A stretch of DNA of 64,000 bases, from contig JAPTYO010000008.1 in NCBI GenBank assembly GCA_036873135.1, positions 39,711,819 through 39,775,818 on the forward strand. The letters are read 5' to 3'. The stretch comes from Clarkia xantiana subsp. parviflora. Lineage: Eukaryota; Streptophyta; Magnoliopsida; Myrtales; Onagraceae. The translations under genes and the position numbers were made by a program. Shown here piece after piece: positions 31,372 to 43,436 of this stretch. The notes below the pieces were generated by a model. It was not told where the DNA came from. It saw only the letters and a list, made by a program, of their open reading frames with translations, and did not search any database. Each line of letters opens with the position of its first letter. Within the stretch, counting starts at the first letter, position 1.

Positions 31372-34300
31372 CTAGGCACTTCTTAGAACCTGATTGCAAC
31401 TGGGTCTAATAATCAATCATCTCCCGGAAGCTGGGACGCCTCTCTCGTTGCCTATAAATTTGAAATAAGGAGTGTTTTGGTCATCTTCGGACTTCGTTGC
31501 TTGCTACTCTCGAGGTATTAGACTGGGCGCACCGTAGTAATGCAGAGGAAGATGAACTTAGGTATATTCGCAGTAGAGTGATCCATTTCTACGATTATGA
31601 GGAGATCATGTGACGTCAAAAGTCACGTCAGTTATGGCTGCAAAGTGGAGATCGCAAAACAAAGTTCTTTCACACTTATACTGTCTGCCGTCGTCGTTTC
31701 AATAAATTGGAAAGGTTTCTCACTTTGGAAGGTACCTGGCTTTCGGAGGAGTGTTTGGTCATCTCTCATTTTCAGGCGTATTTTGAAACGTTATTCACAT
31801 CTTCTAGGCCTGGCCTCCCGAATCTATTACCGGTCAGAAATTCCCTTACTATTCTTGATGGCTCTTCGTGGTCTTACTCGTCCGGTGTCCTCACATGAAA
31901 TACTTCGGGTCTCTTCGTTAATGAATCCGGACATGTCTCAATGTCCTGATGGTTTTAATTCCTGGTTCTTTCAGCATTTTTGGCCTACGGTGGGTTCCGA
32001 AGTTGTTAAAGCAGTCACTGAATTCTTCAATACATCCACCATCCTTCCGGCAATTAATACAACCTTCATTGTATTAATTCCCAAGACAGAGAATCCGCAA
32101 CTGATGACCGATTGGAGACCGGTTGTCCTTTGCAATACATTTTACAAATTATCTCCAAAGTGCTTTGCCAGCGTTTGAAACTGCTTCTCCCTCGACTCAT
32201 CTCCCCATTCCAAACGGCTTTCGTGGCAGGCCGTTTTATCCTCGACAATCTTTGGCTTACTCAGGAACTTATACATACTATTAAGCAGCGTTGGCGGGGT
32301 AAAGTGGGATTGATTACTGTCAAATTAGATATGAGCAAGGCTTACGATCGAGTGGAATGTGATTATCTAAGGGCCATTCTTGTAGTATGCATTTCCCGGC
32401 AATGTTTATTCATTGGATCATGACATGCATCTCAACAACCTCTTTGGAGGTTCTTTTGAATGGGTCTTGTACTCCTCGTTTAATTCCTACGAGGGGCCTT
32501 CGACATGGTGATCCTCTATCCCATTACCTGTTTATTCTAATTTCCCAGATGTTCTCTCAAGAATTATCCAGACCTCAACATGACGGTACCCTAAGGGGTA
32601 TTACACCGGGTCGGGGTGCGGACTACATCACTCACTTACTTTTTTTGCGGATGATAGCATTTTGTTTCTAGAAGCCTCTCCTCTCTTCCTTCAGACATTA
32701 CATGCCATTTTGACCAATTATCAGCGTGAATCAGGTCAATTGATCAATTTTGATAAGTCCAGTGTCTATTGTAGTCAGAATATGGGGAGACTGAGCGTAC
32801 ACTGGTTAGGGATATTTTAGGAATCCGGGAAATGCATGAGGATGAGATTTATCTTGGTTTCCGTTGGATTGGTCTAAAAACAATAAATCCATTGGAAATA
32901 AGGTTATTAAACGTGTCAAAACTCGGGTCCAGGGATGGATGACAAAGCTTCTCTTCCCGGCGGGAAAGAAAATCCTCATTAAGTCAACAACGGCTGCCAT
33001 AACTACTTATACTATGTCATGTCTACGCCTTCCCAAGAAATCAACGAATGCGTTGGATCGTCTTCATCGACAATTTTGGTGGAAAACCTCTTCTAGCTCG
33101 GCTGGCTTTCCTTGGGTGGCTTGGGATCGTGTTACTAGGTCTCAGAAGTGTGGGGGATTAGGATTTCGTAATTCACACAGCTTTAATATTGCTTTACTTC
33201 TGAAGCAAGCTTTTAGACTGGTGGATTCTGATGGATCGGTTTGGGTGGATTGTATCCGGAACCGTTATTTTCAAAATGGATGTCTCTTCCACACATTTTG
33301 TCACTTGGAAGAATCTCTGTTTTGTGCGTCGCTTTCTCCTTCAAGGTTCTAGATGGAGGATAGGTTCGAGACATAAAGTTAATTTCTGGACGGAACCTTG
33401 GGTTCCAAATTTTGGTCTTTTGGCGGACTGGGTTCCGGGGACCTCGAATCAACATGCTCTCAAAGTCTCGACCTTTATCATTGATGGGATATGAGATTTG
33501 AATACACTGGCTATCTTCTTGCCCTTAGTTATTGTTAAGGCTATTTCTCATATCAATCTTCCTCTTTTGGAAACTGCGGCTAAGTTCGTTTGGAATCATA
33601 CCACACTTGGGGACTACTCAGTTAAATCTGGGTATCATTTTATTAACACACTCCTCCTTTAAAGAGAATCAGGGTGCTCTTCGGGATCTTTTCTTCCGCT
33701 TATGCTAATTCGCGTTTTTGGATAAGCTTTGGTCTTCCAAGCATTTACCAAAAATTCGAATATTCATCTGGAAGTGTTTTTCGGGAGGTCTTCCCATTCA
33801 AGAGAATCTCCACCGGAGATTACCATTCTTGGATCCACTATGTGCGCTTTGTGTTATGTTTCCGGAAATATGGGATCATCTTATGTGGACTTGTCCTTTT
33901 GCCAAAAGAGTTTGGTTTGCTTCTAGTCCAGGGAATGGGGGTATGGGTAGTTTTAAGTCGGTCCTTGATTGGTTAGATGATTGCACTGGTTCTTTGAATT
34001 CGTCTGCTATCTGTGATGTGTTTACTTATAAATGTATTGTACTTTGGGGTATTTGGCATGAACAGAACAATGTTGTGTTCCACGCCGTTATTCCTTCTGA
34101 TGCGTCTGTTATGAGTTTTATTTATAATACGTGTAATGATCTCGTTATTTCTTTTTCGGATGTCGCACAAGCAGCAAGACTCTACGGCGGAATCCAGAAG
34201 TTGATTCGCAGGACTTCGCCCCCCAGAGATTCATGGAGCATACCTGTTGATGGTGCGGTTCGTGGAGACAGGTTTTGAGTTTATGGTGCTGCTGTTCTTT

Positions 34301-34725
34301 TGGATCCTTCTAGTAGTATAGTTGCGCTTTCAGTCTGTAAGGTGTTTGGAGATGACCCCCTTTTGGTTGAAGTCTTGGCTTGTAGAACGTGAGTGTTGCT
34401 GGCACGATCTTCGAACCGTGATGTTCGTTGGTTATTGTCTGATTCCTCAGTCGTGGTTTCAACGGTGGCATCCACTTCTTTAGCTTTTTCGCATTCTTTG
34501 TTTGGGATTGTTTCAGATATTAGATGTTTATTAAGGGATGTTCCTTTGTTGAAACTTTGTTTTGTTACTAAATCTGTCGTCTCTATTTCACATAATTTAG
34601 TGTCGATAGCGGCTAATGCGGATATTGTGGTGTCTTTGTTTTATCCTCATATTCCGCCTTGGTTGTTATCCTAGGTTGTAATCTATGTTGTGTGGAATAT
34701 ATTTTTCCTTTAAAAAAAACATAAA
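31372..34725 (+). mobile_element. 3' part of the L1-type LINE (ORF2, 3' UTR, A-rich tail)
   Basis: Continues the LINE begun at 11014. It carries RT, a zinc-binding region, a C-terminal RNase H and the tail TAAAAAAAACATAAA at 34711-34725, then the right copy of the 16-bp target duplication. The endonuclease domain is missing. Confidence 0.85.
31380..34674 (+). pseudogene. LINE ORF2: reverse transcriptase, zf-RVT and RNase H, endonuclease lost
   Basis: Pieces in all three frames give the RT: CPDGFNSWFF near 31945, LIPKTENP and DWRPVVLCN near 32080-32130, LDMSKAYDRVE near 32325, the RGLRHGDPLS motif near 32490 and the FADDS catalytic box near 32645. A zf-RVT region (YSVKSGYHF near 33620, WDHLMWTCPFAKRVWF near 33875) and an RNase H domain (VDGAVRGD near 34245, WLLSDSS near 34430) follow, as in plant L1 elements. 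Many stops and frameshifts show an old, dead copy. Confidence 0.85.
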
Positions 34726-34741
34726 AACTTTGAATCAAATA
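34726..34741. repeat. Right target-site duplication of the LINE
   Basis: Second copy of AACTTTGAATCAAATA, directly after the A-rich tail. Confidence 0.88.
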
Positions 34742-34781
34742 GATAAAATAACTACGTGTTTTTTAAATATACCATAAGTAC

Positions 34782-34812
<31 letters not shown>

Positions 34813-35498
34813 CTGAAACGAGGCTGTCCACAACACTTGTACCAAAAACAAAAGAGCAAGGTAATGTTAATCTCAAATTTGAAATATGGAAAATGCTCAT
34901 CCATTTGAGTAGATTCCCTATTTCGGTCCCACAAAGTAGCTAATGTTTTATGCGACTATAAAAATCTACCCCCAAAGGTCCATCCAATCCTCTATAGAGA
35001 TTAGGGTCTAGATGAAAGATAGAGTGAAGAGTGGAGGAATGCTAGTCCGGCTCATAATGAATAGATGGAATAGTATATATATATATATAGGATCTTTTAA
35101 ATATGAGTGTTGCTACAACATGTGAAATAAGATGTGAAATTTCTATAGAAAGTGTTATAGGGTCCCACTAAGAACCAATACATTTGTTCATTCACTTTCT
35201 CTTTCATACTTTCTCTTGAAATTTCACTGAAAATTTCACATTTTGAAACTTTACTGTTTAAATATATATTAGAGGCAAATATATATTTAGTGTTTTCATA
35301 TATAAATTAGTATATACGATGTTGGTTTTTGCATCATTAGTAGGAGAGAAAATGAAAGAGATATGTAGCTATCAGAAATTCTCTGTAATGTATGATAGTC
35401 GGATACTTCTCAATAATAAAATCCGTGGATGTAAGAAATTTAATAAGCCATGTAAAATGTTGTATCGTGTGTTCTAAATTCATTGACATAGTTTTATA
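34742..35498. other. AT-rich spacer, no gene
   Basis: Includes an A run near 34792-34811 and a short (TA)n at about 35074-35088. Nothing coding is seen. Confidence 0.5.
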
Positions 35499-35959
35499 GG
35501 GTTAATTGTACTTTTGGTATTATATGTTTGACCGTTTTTTGCTTTTGGTACCATTTTTTTTCTGTATACTTTTGGTACCAAACGTGTAAAGAAAGTATAC
35601 TTTTGGTACATCCTTAGTTGACCGTTAGTTTTGGCCGTTAAATGGCATGTGCAAGTCAAGTGACCCACCCTAAAATTTTGATTTTGTTCAATTTTGTTCC
35701 ACTTGTACATCCCTAACTTTTATTTTGTCCAATTTAGTCTTAAAATTTCAAAATCAAACCCTTGACCCAAGAAGACCTAGCCGGACCTAGTTCGATGGCT
35801 AGGCCTGACCCTGGGCCAGGGTCCCCAAGGTCCAGCGACCCTGACACAGGGCTAGGTTCAACTAGGTTAATTGGGACCTAAACCCAATTGGGTTAAAAAA
35901 ATATATGGTGCCAAATGTGAAAAACGATCAAACATATGGTACCAAAAGTATAGTTAACC
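35499..35959. mobile_element. MITE with about 50-bp terminal inverted repeats
   Basis: The left end GGGTTAATTGTACTTTTGGT and the reversed right end AGGTTAACTATACTTTTGGT match, and the similarity continues for about 50 bp (ATATGTTTGACCG versus ATATGTTTGATCG). The middle is non-coding. The flanks are T-rich, so no clear target duplication can be set. Long inverted repeats with this start are common in plant Mutator-like MITEs, which is the most likely class. Confidence 0.72.
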
Positions 35960-35979
35960 TTTTTTTTTTTTTTTATGAC

Positions 35980-36620
35980 AATTAGTATCATAGCCTAGGT
36001 ATAGGTTTAAGGAAGAACAATAGCTGAAGATAAATTGAATGTCTCAGGGATCGAGAAGTTTGATGACACAAATATTGGAGATAAAAAATCATACATCCGT
36101 TGCACAACATTTGAATAATTTCAACATTATCATAAATCAATTGGTTTATGTGGAATTGAATTGGATGATGAGGCACGTGTTTTGATACTAATGACGTTAT
36201 TGCCAAATAATTGGGAATACGTGTAAATGGTTATTCGTAAATATGGTGCTCTAAGAACGGGTTCATTGGACCCATCCCTATTGTACCGCTGAGTTTTAGA
36301 GGAGAAATTATACTATATATCGGATTCGGATTCAATAAGTGGATTAAATGTAGTGCAACATCAGTCAATTTATGATATGTGTCAAAATTGACCTAACAGA
36401 TGTTAGACTTCTAATTGATTCATGGACCACCACATCGGATCCACGTGTTGATCCGATATACAGAAGAATTTATCGTTTTAGAGCCTTCCACTCTTTACGG
36501 TTACACTTCATAGATCAACTAGGCAGGCCTACACGTTCTCCAGAGCGTTTCTCACATTTTTTGAATGTATTATATTTTATTGACAGACGGTGGAGAATCA
36601 GAGTTATGAATAATCTTTGA
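35980..36620 (+). pseudogene. Copia gag-region relic with a decayed primer site
   Basis: TAGTATCATAGCC at about 35986 looks like a decayed TGGTATCAGAGCC primer site. Downstream, around 36040-36220, broken frames give KFDDTN and LDDEARVLILMTLLPNNWE, which resemble the end of a copia Gag. No LTR or Pol is found. Identification is tentative. Confidence 0.45.
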
Positions 36621-36949
36621 AAAGTGACAATTATAAAAACCGAAAATTTGATTGTGGTTATGATTTAAATGATTTGATTGTAATGCAAAATCATAAATAT
36701 AAGAAAAAAAAATATAATATAGTTATAGTATCCGTGGTAACCACTTAAAATCTTATCTCTTGTCATAGTGCAAAAATTATTGTCTCTTGGGTTTTTTTAA
36801 ACGAGAAAACCCCAATAAAACACAACGTGAAGAAGAAGAAGAAAGAGAGAACGCAAGCAAGCACAAAGTTTAATAATCTCAAATTGACAAAACCACCAAG
36901 GAAGGTTTAATTATACAGGCTCACTCGCTAAATCACATACAAATCTCCA

Positions 36950-38781
36950 TCACCTAAATGACTCGGCACGCTTAGGCTTGCTCTGCACCACAGCCTCAAT
37001 CCTCTCCATCACAGCTGGTGTCAGCAATGGGATTACCTCAATAGCCTTCATGTTCTCTTGAATCTGTTTATTATTCACAACATATGATTGGATTGATTCA
37101 TAGTGTATAAGCACATATCACAGATACAAAAAACACATATAGCAGCCTAACTAACTAACTAACCTGAGACTCCTTTGTAGCACCTGTGATTACGGATGAT
37201 ACGTTAGGGTTTACAGCACACCATGCAATGGCCAGCTGAGCCAATGGCACACCCAGCTCATCTGCAATCGGTTTCAGCCCGTTCACCTTCCTCAGCACAT
37301 CATCCACCAATGAACGGCTTGCAAGATTCTGAAACCAAATCCCACTTCTTTCACTTGTATCTCAAAATCCATCTTTCTTTATAACCCCCCAAAGCAAAAT
37401 ATAAATAAATGTTACCTTGTAATTCTCCAGTGCAAATCGGCTGTCAGGAGGTATATTTCCCTTGGTGTATTTCCCAGTCAGAACTCCAGAAGCAAGTGGG
37501 CTCCATGTAGTAAGCCCTATGCCATAGTTTTGGTACAGAGGAACATATTCTGTCTCCACCTGCATTAATTCAACATCACACATGAGGGCAGGCAGACCCT
37601 TGTTTCTACATTCTTGACTAAACATTACACACATTACTAGTCTTATCCTCTGTAAATAAAGAAGCATCAACTAATATTATAAAGTTATAGACCCCTTTAA
37701 TAAAAGAAGCTCACACAAGCATTTCAAAATAGTCAATTTTGAGTGGTGGAGATTAACATCAAAATTTAGGAATTCATTTTACAGATAAGATCTATTAAGG
37801 AATTGACTTAGACCTAACTTGAAAGATGAGGATTGCCCAAACTATTAACATCAATATCATCTTGAGAAGTAGAACAAAGTCATGCAATTGCATTAAAGAG
37901 ACAGCAGGTCCAGGCAGAGAAAGATATATTCAGGCTGTCTTGACAGAATAACTACCTTGTGCCTAGATAGCAGATTGTACTCAGGCTGTTCCACAATGGG
38001 GCCCACCAGATCAAGCCTATCAGCAATCCCCCAAGCTTCTGTGATCTGCTGGGCAGACCATTCACTAGTACCCCAATAAAACGCCCAGCCCTTGTCAATC
38101 ACATAGTTCATAGCTCTCACTGTCTCTTCAATTGGAGTGGATGAATCAGGCCTGCATCAAATACCAAATTCATTTCAACATATACCAGATCAATGTTAAG
38201 AAGAAGATAGATGGTGCTAGCAGAATTATTAGGTCAAATATTTGATGTAGCATCACAACTTTGGCGATGTGAAATGGCTAATTTGAAAAGGAATAGCTCC
38301 CCAGGAATCAACCCTCTTCCATAGATGTAATTGATAAACATACATGCATGCATCGAGAATTAAACAACAAATGAATAGGCAGACAGTTGAGCTGCAATTG
38401 GGATTACTAGTACCTGTGGCAGTAAATGAGATCCACATAATCCATATCGAGGCGCTTGAGTGAGGCCTTGGTGCCTTCAATGATGTGCTTCCTGGAGAGA
38501 CCCTTGTCGTTAGGGCCGGGACCGCCCCAGAAAATCTTGGTGGAGATGACAACATCGGATCTCTTCCAGCCGAGCTCTCGGATCGCCTGACCCATGATCT
38601 CCTCAGCACGGCCATTGGCGTAGACCTCGGCGTTATCGAAGAAATTGACGCCGTGGTCGCGGCAGCATTGCAGGAGGGACTTGGCTTCCTTGACATCCAG
38701 CTGGTTACCAAAGCTGACCCAGGCGCCGTAGGAGAGTTGGCTCACCTTCAGCCCCGAGCGCCCCAGATTATTGTACTGCAT
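36950..38781 (-). CDS. KAB1: KAB1-like potassium channel beta subunit (aldo-keto reductase), complete, five exons
   Basis: Exons on the minus strand: 38414-38781, 37956-38151, 37416-37559, 37164-37328 and 36950-37063, all bounded by GT-AG, total 987 nt, 328 residues. The protein begins [19 protein letters not shown] and ends KRAESFR. It has the (beta/alpha)8 aldo-keto reductase plan with the catalytic set D49, Y54, K82 and H122, and the strongly conserved stretches [31 protein letters not shown] and VEQPEYN. The length matches Arabidopsis KAB1. Family members bind NADPH and associate with Shaker-type K+ channel alpha subunits at membranes; the enzyme substrate in plants is not settled. No stop, frameshift or splice defect is seen, which contrasts with everything around it. 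Short introns and a G-box upstream fit an active gene. Confidence 0.96.
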
Positions 38782-38949
38782 CGTCTTCTTCTCACCGCTC
38801 TGAATCTCTAAACTAAGACTTCACAGAGGTTTGTGACTTTGTAACTGCAACTGAATGGAATGAAATGTAAATAAATAAATAAATAGAGAGAGAGAGAGCC
38901 AGTCCGCCAGACAGCCAGCCAGACCAAGAGAAGAGAGAGACACCTGAGC

Positions 38950-38960
38950 CACGTGACGTG
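38950..38960 (-). promoter_or_regulatory. G-box/ABRE-like element upstream of KAB1
   Basis: CACGTGACGTG holds a CACGTG G-box and a second ACGTG core 170 bp upstream of the start codon. Such paired ACGT cores are bound by bZIP factors in abscisic-acid and light responses. The region 38870-38900 between it and the ATG has a TTTA repeat and a CT-repeat. Function here is inference. Confidence 0.5.
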
Positions 38961-39007
38961 AATAGTCAAGACTCAAGTGTGATCTGATCTTGTTTTACGG
39001 TTTAAAG

Positions 39008-39802
39008 CAGTGTTATCAGAACCGGATCGTACCGGCAGTCGGATCGGGTTCGAATCGGAACCGGTGCCTCCAACGGTCCGATTTGAGCAATTCCAGAGGA
39101 TGTAGTCAAACTCGGTTCGAAATGTCGATTTTCGGTGAATAGCCGGTTCTGAGCGAACTAGACGGTTCACCGGTTCGCCGATTCGGTATCTTTAAGGGAA
39201 AAAAAAACCTAAATCAAATTTGGTAAAACCCTAACTAAAACAGATCTCCTCACTACGTAACACCAGCCGCCAGTCAGGTCCATCTCTGGCTGCACCACCA
39301 AACGGAACACGTCGCCCCATCTCCACCACTAGCCACCGCCGCTCGTCCTACACGGTCGATCTCGCCGAGGATCCGGTGCCCTGGCCGATTCCCGGCTATT
39401 GCGAAAACGTCCCTCGATCTCGCTGAGGATCGGGTGCCCTGGCCGATTCCCAGCACCACGTCTGTATCGCCACCGCCACGCCTGTCTCGAGATTATGCTT
39501 TCCATCACCAGCATGCAATGTTTCCAGGCCCAGGGAAGTGTGGAAGAAGGAGATGGGAGGGAAGGAGATGGGGTCACGAGAGTGAAAGTTTGAGGGGAAA
39601 GAGAAGTGGATGGGAGGGGAAAGAATAGCCTTAGGGGAGGTGAGTGATAGAGTAGAAAATGCCCAAGATAAAAGACCCATGAAAAAGAAAATGCCATGGA
39701 AGGAACGGAATATAGTAGAAAAGAGAGTAAACGGTCGGACCGGTCGAACCGTGAAACGGTGGCCTTGTCAGTCTGATGCCCGGTCCGGTCCTGATAACAC
39801 TG
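39008..39802. mobile_element. 795-bp hAT-type non-autonomous element in the KAB1 promoter region
   Basis: The left end CAGTGTTATCAGAACCGG and the reversed right end CAGTGTTATCAGGACCGG match, and GTTTAAAG is duplicated on both sides (39000-39007 and 39803-39810). An 8-bp duplication with CAG ends is diagnostic for hAT. No transposase is encoded. The middle holds a repeated GATCTCGC..AGGATC..GGTGCCCTGGCCG segment (near 39356 and 39416). The element starts 226 bp upstream of the KAB1 ATG. Confidence 0.88.
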
Positions 39803-39810
39803 GTTTAAAG

Positions 39811-40053
39811 AATAGAAAATACCATCTCCGAGATGGTCGAACCGTAGAAACTATTAACCTCAACAACAATCCAACCAACAAATTTTTTTCTCCGCCGGGG
39901 TGGTCCTAGGGGGGGCCCTCATCAGGAGGGCAGCACCCGTAGCATGCTCACTCCACACCTGTACTAATCCCCACTCGCACTGTAGGGGTAAAGTGCTGAC
40001 CATGAATATTTTCTCATTCTCATGGTTACTAGCCAACGAAATTATTAACTTTA
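39811..40053. other. Spacer between the hAT element and copia-3
   Basis: No coding sequence, repeat or RNA gene is seen. Confidence 0.45.
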
Positions 40054-40200
40054 TATAAACTGAGAGGATTTAGAGAATGATAATGATGTATTCAATACTC
40101 CAAATCAAGTGTTTACAATGTACATTAGTTAGTATTTATACTAGGATAAGATAACTAACTTAGCATAGTGTCACATGGAAATACCATGTGTATACTCCTA
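40054..40200 (-). repeat. copia-3 3' LTR
   Basis: Same sequence as 44211-44357 with about five differences. The adjoining purine-rich GAGGAGGAAAAAGATGGGGG on the minus strand (about 40205-40224) is the likely polypurine tract. Confidence 0.75.
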
Positions 40201-40224
40201 TTTACCCCCATCTTTTTCCTCCTC

Positions 40225-43200
40225 TTTCTTTTCGTGAAACACATCCTTTATACCATATAACTTGAGCAGGGCAATGTATTGCTTCTTGACAAATGCCTTG
40301 GTAAGCGAGTCAACCAATTGGTCCCTAGAAGCAACATATGTGGCAGTGATCGTCGCTAACTCAATGTGGTACCTAGTGAAGTGGCAATCCTACTCGATGT
40401 GCTTGGTGCGTTCATGAAACATGAGATTTTTTTTTTTTTGCAATCTTCACTGATGATTGGCTATCTGTGTAGATAGGAATTGGTAAGCTCAATCGAATCC
40501 CCAACTCCTTTAGAAGCCTACCAACCCATAAAGCCTCTTGAATTGCCACTCTGAGGCATCTATACTCAGCCTCTGTACTTGACAAGGAGATAGTGTCCTG
40601 CTTCTTCACTTTCCATCCAACCATAGCTCCCCCAAGTCTCACACAATATACACTGACTGAATTCCTACTGAATGGACAAGCAGCCCAATCAGAATCACAA
40701 AACAAGCTTAAGTCAAGTGCATTATTGGATGTGTAAATCAATCCTTGACCAGGATTGCCTTTGATGTATCTAATCACCCTCATGGCTGCATCAAAATGTG
40801 ACTTCTTAGGCTTATCAACGAATTGGCTTAGCCTTTGGACTGAAAAGCTAATGTCTGGCCTTGTCATAGTCAAGTATAGGAGCTTCCCAACAAATCTCCT
40901 GTAGGAAGTAGCATCTTTTAGAAGTAAATCATCAGCATTAGAGTTGGTGGCCTCATCAAATTCAAAAGTAGTGAGTTTGAGATTGAACTCCATAGGTGTT
41001 TCAGTTGGCCTAGCAGCTCCCAATCCAGCTTCCTCAATGAGCTCAAGCGCATACTTCCTCTAGTTGATAACTAATCCCTCTTGTGATCTAGCAATCTCCA
41101 AGCCCAAAAAATATCTCAAGTTTCCCAAGTCCTTGAGTTTGAAGAGTGATTTGAGAGTAGACTTCAATTGATCAATCATTCTTGCATTGGAACCAGTGAT
41201 AAACAAATCATCCACATATATGAGTAGAAAAACTCTATCTTTTCCCTCAGCCTTGGTGAACAAGGAATAGACAGAAACACTTAGAGTGTATCCATTCTCT
41301 ATTAAGGTGTGGGTAAGCTTGATGTTCCATTGCCTAGAAGCTTGTTTAAGACTATAAAGAGACTTCAATAGCTTGCATACATGCCTAGGTGACCCAAGAG
41401 CAGGCTTGGTGGAATCAAAGCCCTGAGGAATGTCCATATAAACCTCTTCATGTAGATCACCTTGAAGGAAAGCATTGTTCACATCCATGTGAAACAAGCC
41501 CCATGAATAGGCTGCAGCCATAGCCAACACAATCCTCACCGTGGTCATCTTCACAACTGGGGAGAAGGTCTCATTGAAATCAGTTCCTTCAACTTGAGTA
41601 AATCCCTTGAAAACCAACCTTGCCTTGTATCTCTCAGTGGAACCATATGAGTTATACTTGACCCTAAACACCCATTTGCAGCTAATAGTTGCCTTACCAT
41701 GAGGCAATTCAACTATCTCCCAAGTCTTATTGTCCTGGAGAGCCTTAATCTCATCCTTCATAGCCACAACCCAATTAGAATCTTTGACTTCTTTCTTGTA
41801 AGTAGTTGGCTCCTTAATCTTGTCAATAGAAGCCAAAAAGCATTTGAAATTTGGGTTCAATTGATCATAAGAAACATACTTTTCAACCCAAAAGCAGCAT
41901 TTGAAGTTGCTCTTTCCTTAAGCTGAGCAATCCTTGCACTCCTCCTTAAAATGGGCTCTTGTGGGGCATCAACAATAGGAGGAGGTGGTTGTGGTGCATT
42001 TTCAACTAGAGGAGGAAGAGGGACAAGAGGAACCTCCTCAAAAACAAAAGGATAAACATTTGAAATCTCATCAACATGTGCCTTGGTACCCAAGCAAGAT
42101 GGTATCAATTACCTCAACTCCTCCTTAGACATGCTAAAAGGAAAGATGCTCTCATGGAAGACAACATCTCTTGATACTTGAAAAGCTGAGTTTGAAACAT
42201 TCATCACAAGGTAACCCTTTTGAGAAGTAGAGTACCCCATGAGGATAGAAGGCTCAGTCCTCGGACTAAACTTGTCCGAATTGTTGAATTTTGTAGCAAA
42301 GCACAAGCATCCAATGATTCTCAAGTGACTGATTGAAGGCCTTTTCCCATACAACACCTCCATTGGTGATTTGAAGTTCAACAAGGAGGATGGTAGACGA
42401 TTGATTAAGTAGCAAGCTGTGAGGATACAATAGCCCCAATATTTGATTGGCATTGAAGCTTGAAAATGTATTGCCCTAGAAACATTCAAAATGTGTCTAT
42501 GCTTGCGCTCCACTCTACCATTTTGTTGAGGATTGTGTACACAACTAGTTTGATGTTGAATCCCCATTTGAAGAAAATAATCCTTGCAAATGGAATTGAT
42601 GAACTTAGTACCATTGTCACTACTTAAAGTCTTGACCATAGCCCCAAACTAATTCTTAACCATCAATAAGAAGCTCTTGATGTGAAGGAATGTATCACTC
42701 TTGTTCCTCATCAAAAACACCCAAGTAGCCCTTGAGAAATCATCAACAATTGTGAGGAAGTATTGATAATTCTTGATGGTGGGTACCTTGTAAGGACCCC
42801 AAAGATCCATATGAATCAAATTAAAGGGTATAGAAGCATGTGAATCACTGAGATGGAAAAAAAATCTTGTTTGCTTAGCAAGAGGGCAAATAGTGCACTG
42901 TTTGATACAACCATTAGACTTATCCAACTTGAATACATCTAGATGACTCATATGTGTAGCTAAAATATGACCCAGTTTCTTGTGCCACATCCAAGAATTC
43001 ACTTCATTCGATACAATAGAAGGAGCAGCTATCACTTTGATATTGAAGAAGGCACTGAATCTCTTAGAACATAGAGATCCTTACAATTCTCACCAATCCT
43101 CAAAGTCTTCCCAATGCTTTGATTCTTAAGGAAAACATGCTCATATGTAAAGGTTACCTCACAATTCAACTGAATAGAGAGCTTAGAAACCGAAATCAAG

Positions 43201-43436
43201 TTGAATTTGAAATCAGGCACTAAAAGTATATCCGTCAAAGTAAACCAAGATGAGAAAGAACATGAACCAATATGTGTCACTTTGCACTTGTAACCATTTG
43301 GTAAGTTGACAAATTGATGATTTGAATCATTTTCCCTCAGATCATTCAGCCAATTCTTTTGACGTGTAATATGGCTAGTTGCTCCAGAATCAACTATCCA
43401 AGTCACTGTGGCAACATAAAGTAGTGTAGTCTCCAT
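40225..43436 (-). pseudogene. copia-3 Pol: protease, integrase, RT, RNase H
   Basis: Protease WIVDSGATSHI is near 43390. A pre-integrase zinc region (MWHKKLGHI ... CTICPLAKQ) follows near 42985-42890. The integrase core (IHMDLWGPY, FLTIVDDFSRA, LSSDNGTKF) spans 42830-42590 and a proline-rich linker about 42080-41940. RT runs from 41830 to about 41050 with IYVDDLFI near 41220. RNase H begins near 40700 with CDSDWAACP. Breaks: a stop near 42650, one near 42107, one near 41857, a TAG at 41060-41062 and an A-run expansion near 40428-40440 that shifts the last part of RNase H. The end, in another frame, still reads DSLTKAF near 40300. Confidence 0.85.

Noticed and set aside
39329..39697. A 122-codon minus-strand ORF near KAB1
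   Set aside because: It lies within the hAT-type element, has no motif and overlaps other frames equally; no support for a gene.
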